Source of the DNA: Sphingomonas koreensis
GTDB taxonomy: Bacteria > Pseudomonadota > Alphaproteobacteria > Sphingomonadales > Sphingomonadaceae
Length of the DNA stretch: 64,000 nt
Direction of reading: 5' to 3'
Assembly (NCBI RefSeq): GCF_002797435.1
Contig: NZ_PGEN01000001.1
Location: 2,106,501 to 2,170,500, forward strand
Every line of letters starts with the position of its first letter. Position 1 is the stretch's first letter. The notes under the pieces were generated by a model. The model was not told where the DNA came from. It worked only from the letters and a program-made list of their open reading frames with translations, and ran no database searches. Position numbers and translations under genes: made by a program. Below, piece by piece: positions 63,415 to 64,000 of this stretch.

Positions 63415-64000
63415 TCAGACAGCCGGAGGAATCGGAACGCGGTCGATCGCCTGAGCGAGCTGCTCGAGCCACATGTCAGGGCCGTCCTCGACGATGGTCG
63501 ATGCGCTTTCGATGACGAATCCGCCGCGGGTCACATTAGGATCGCCGACGGGGAACACCGTCTTGGGCAGATGATCCTGCACCAGCGCGATGTCGTCGGG
63601 ATGCAGCCGCAGGATCGCCGATTCGGCGCTGTCGGCGAGCATGTCGGTCGCCGCCTCGATCCGGCCTGCGAGCACATCGGGGGCGATGCCCGATTCGCCG
63701 ATCATCTTCGCGACGAGATGCAACACCGTCTGGCGCAGATGCCCGGCCAGGCGTTCGCGGTCGAAATGCGCGCCCTGCGCCAATGCGTTGCTGACCTGCT
63801 GCAGCAAGGCAGCCTGCTGCGCGGCCACTGCGTCGGCCTCGGCGCGCCCCGCTGCCAGCCCTTCCGCATAGCCGGCGGCGCGTGCCGCCGCGATCGGATC
63901 GACGAAGTCCTTGGGCTCGGGCGCGGGCTCGGGATCGAACGGATCCCAGCCTTCGGTGGGATTGTGGCCCGGCTCGGCCGGGCTGAAATGCCGCGGCTCA
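63415..64000 (-). CDS. fliH: flagellar assembly protein FliH, partial (5' end beyond window)
   Basis: The reading frame is open to the right edge, so about 195 C-terminal residues are seen. It contains a Pro/Glu/Asp-rich stretch (GWDPFDPEPAPEPKDFVDP), then AAGYAEGLAAGRAEADAVAA with GxxxG-like spacing typical of FliH, and a C-terminal domain with TVLHLVAKMIGESGIAPDVL and RGGFVIESASTIVEDGPDMW. The ATG is outside the window. FliH holds FliI in an inhibited dimer in other bacteria. Confidence 0.92.
   Translation of the reverse strand, partial: EPRHFSPAEPGHNPTEGWDPFDPEPAPEPKDFVDPIAAARAAGYAEGLAAGRAEADAVAAQQAALLQQVSNALAQGAHFDRERLAGHLRQTVLHLVAKMIGESGIAPDVLAGRIEAATDMLADSAESAILRLHPDDIALVQDHLPKTVFPVGDPNVTRGGFVIESASTIVEDGPDMWLEQLAQAIDRVPIPPAV

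Overview
The window is high-GC, gene-dense DNA from an alphaproteobacterium, most likely a sphingomonad (Sphingomonadales). This placement is an inference from gene content: two TonB-dependent receptors, an EipA/DUF1134 envelope protein, an LptM-type lipoprotein beside lysA, an alphaproteobacterial-style fli operon, and REP elements of the GTCATCCCGGCC..TTGTGCCGGGATCC type. No rRNA operon, prophage, integrase, transposase or CRISPR array was seen. It reads as ordinary chromosome with a few regulatory and repeat features worth attention.

Layout. 1-2.1 kb: cytochrome c oxidase subunits I (cut by the left edge) and II, minus strand. 2.3-8.7 kb: a plus-strand run of pyrE, pdxJ, acpS, lepB, an AI-2E-family permease, a zeta-class GST (maiA-like) and a TonB receptor, mostly with ATGA overlaps. 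8.7-14.1 kb: an envelope or glycan cluster of two GT4 glycosyltransferases, an unassigned polytopic membrane protein, a DUF2141 protein and a GT39-like membrane glycosyltransferase. 14.2-22 kb: exported or metallo-hydrolases (M49-like, PhoD, PepN, M28) and a nucleotide-sugar-epimerase-like protein. 22.7-28.1 kb: EamA transporter, threonine aldolase, two tandem micro-ORFs behind an AT-rich dyad-bearing region, a GGDEF protein, an exported peroxiredoxin and phospholipase A.

28.4-38.2 kb: META/DUF4377 protein, tRNA-Ser(GCT), EipA, HisN, rpmI-rplT, LysE exporter, pheST, SDR and a mutarotase-like protein. 38.2-45.2 kb: alpha/beta hydrolase, prfC, and a TetR-controlled TonB receptor plus MFS module whose divergent promoter carries a clear operator. 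45.2-51.5 kb: a REP-bearing spacer, TlpA-like thioredoxin, argH-lptM-lysA-siroheme synthase-CorA, and a response regulator. 51.6-53.3 kb: FMN reductase and a CaiB/AMACR-type enzyme. 53.3-64 kb: one long minus-strand flagellar operon, fliH(partial)-I-J-K-L-M-N-O-P-Q-R-flhB-fliD-fliS.

The signals not explained by ordinary annotation are: (i) a palindromic element with perfect 34-bp arms, present twice with compensated stem differences (31272-31356 and 57090-57171, the latter between fliQ and fliR) plus a solitary half copy at 2213; (ii) the tandem membrane-peptide ORFs at 24843-25078 with near-identical start contexts and an upstream AT-rich double dyad; (iii) the TetR operator lying exactly between the -35 and -10 of the TonB receptor promoter; (iv) tlpA and argH, whose 5' ends meet with almost no intergenic space.
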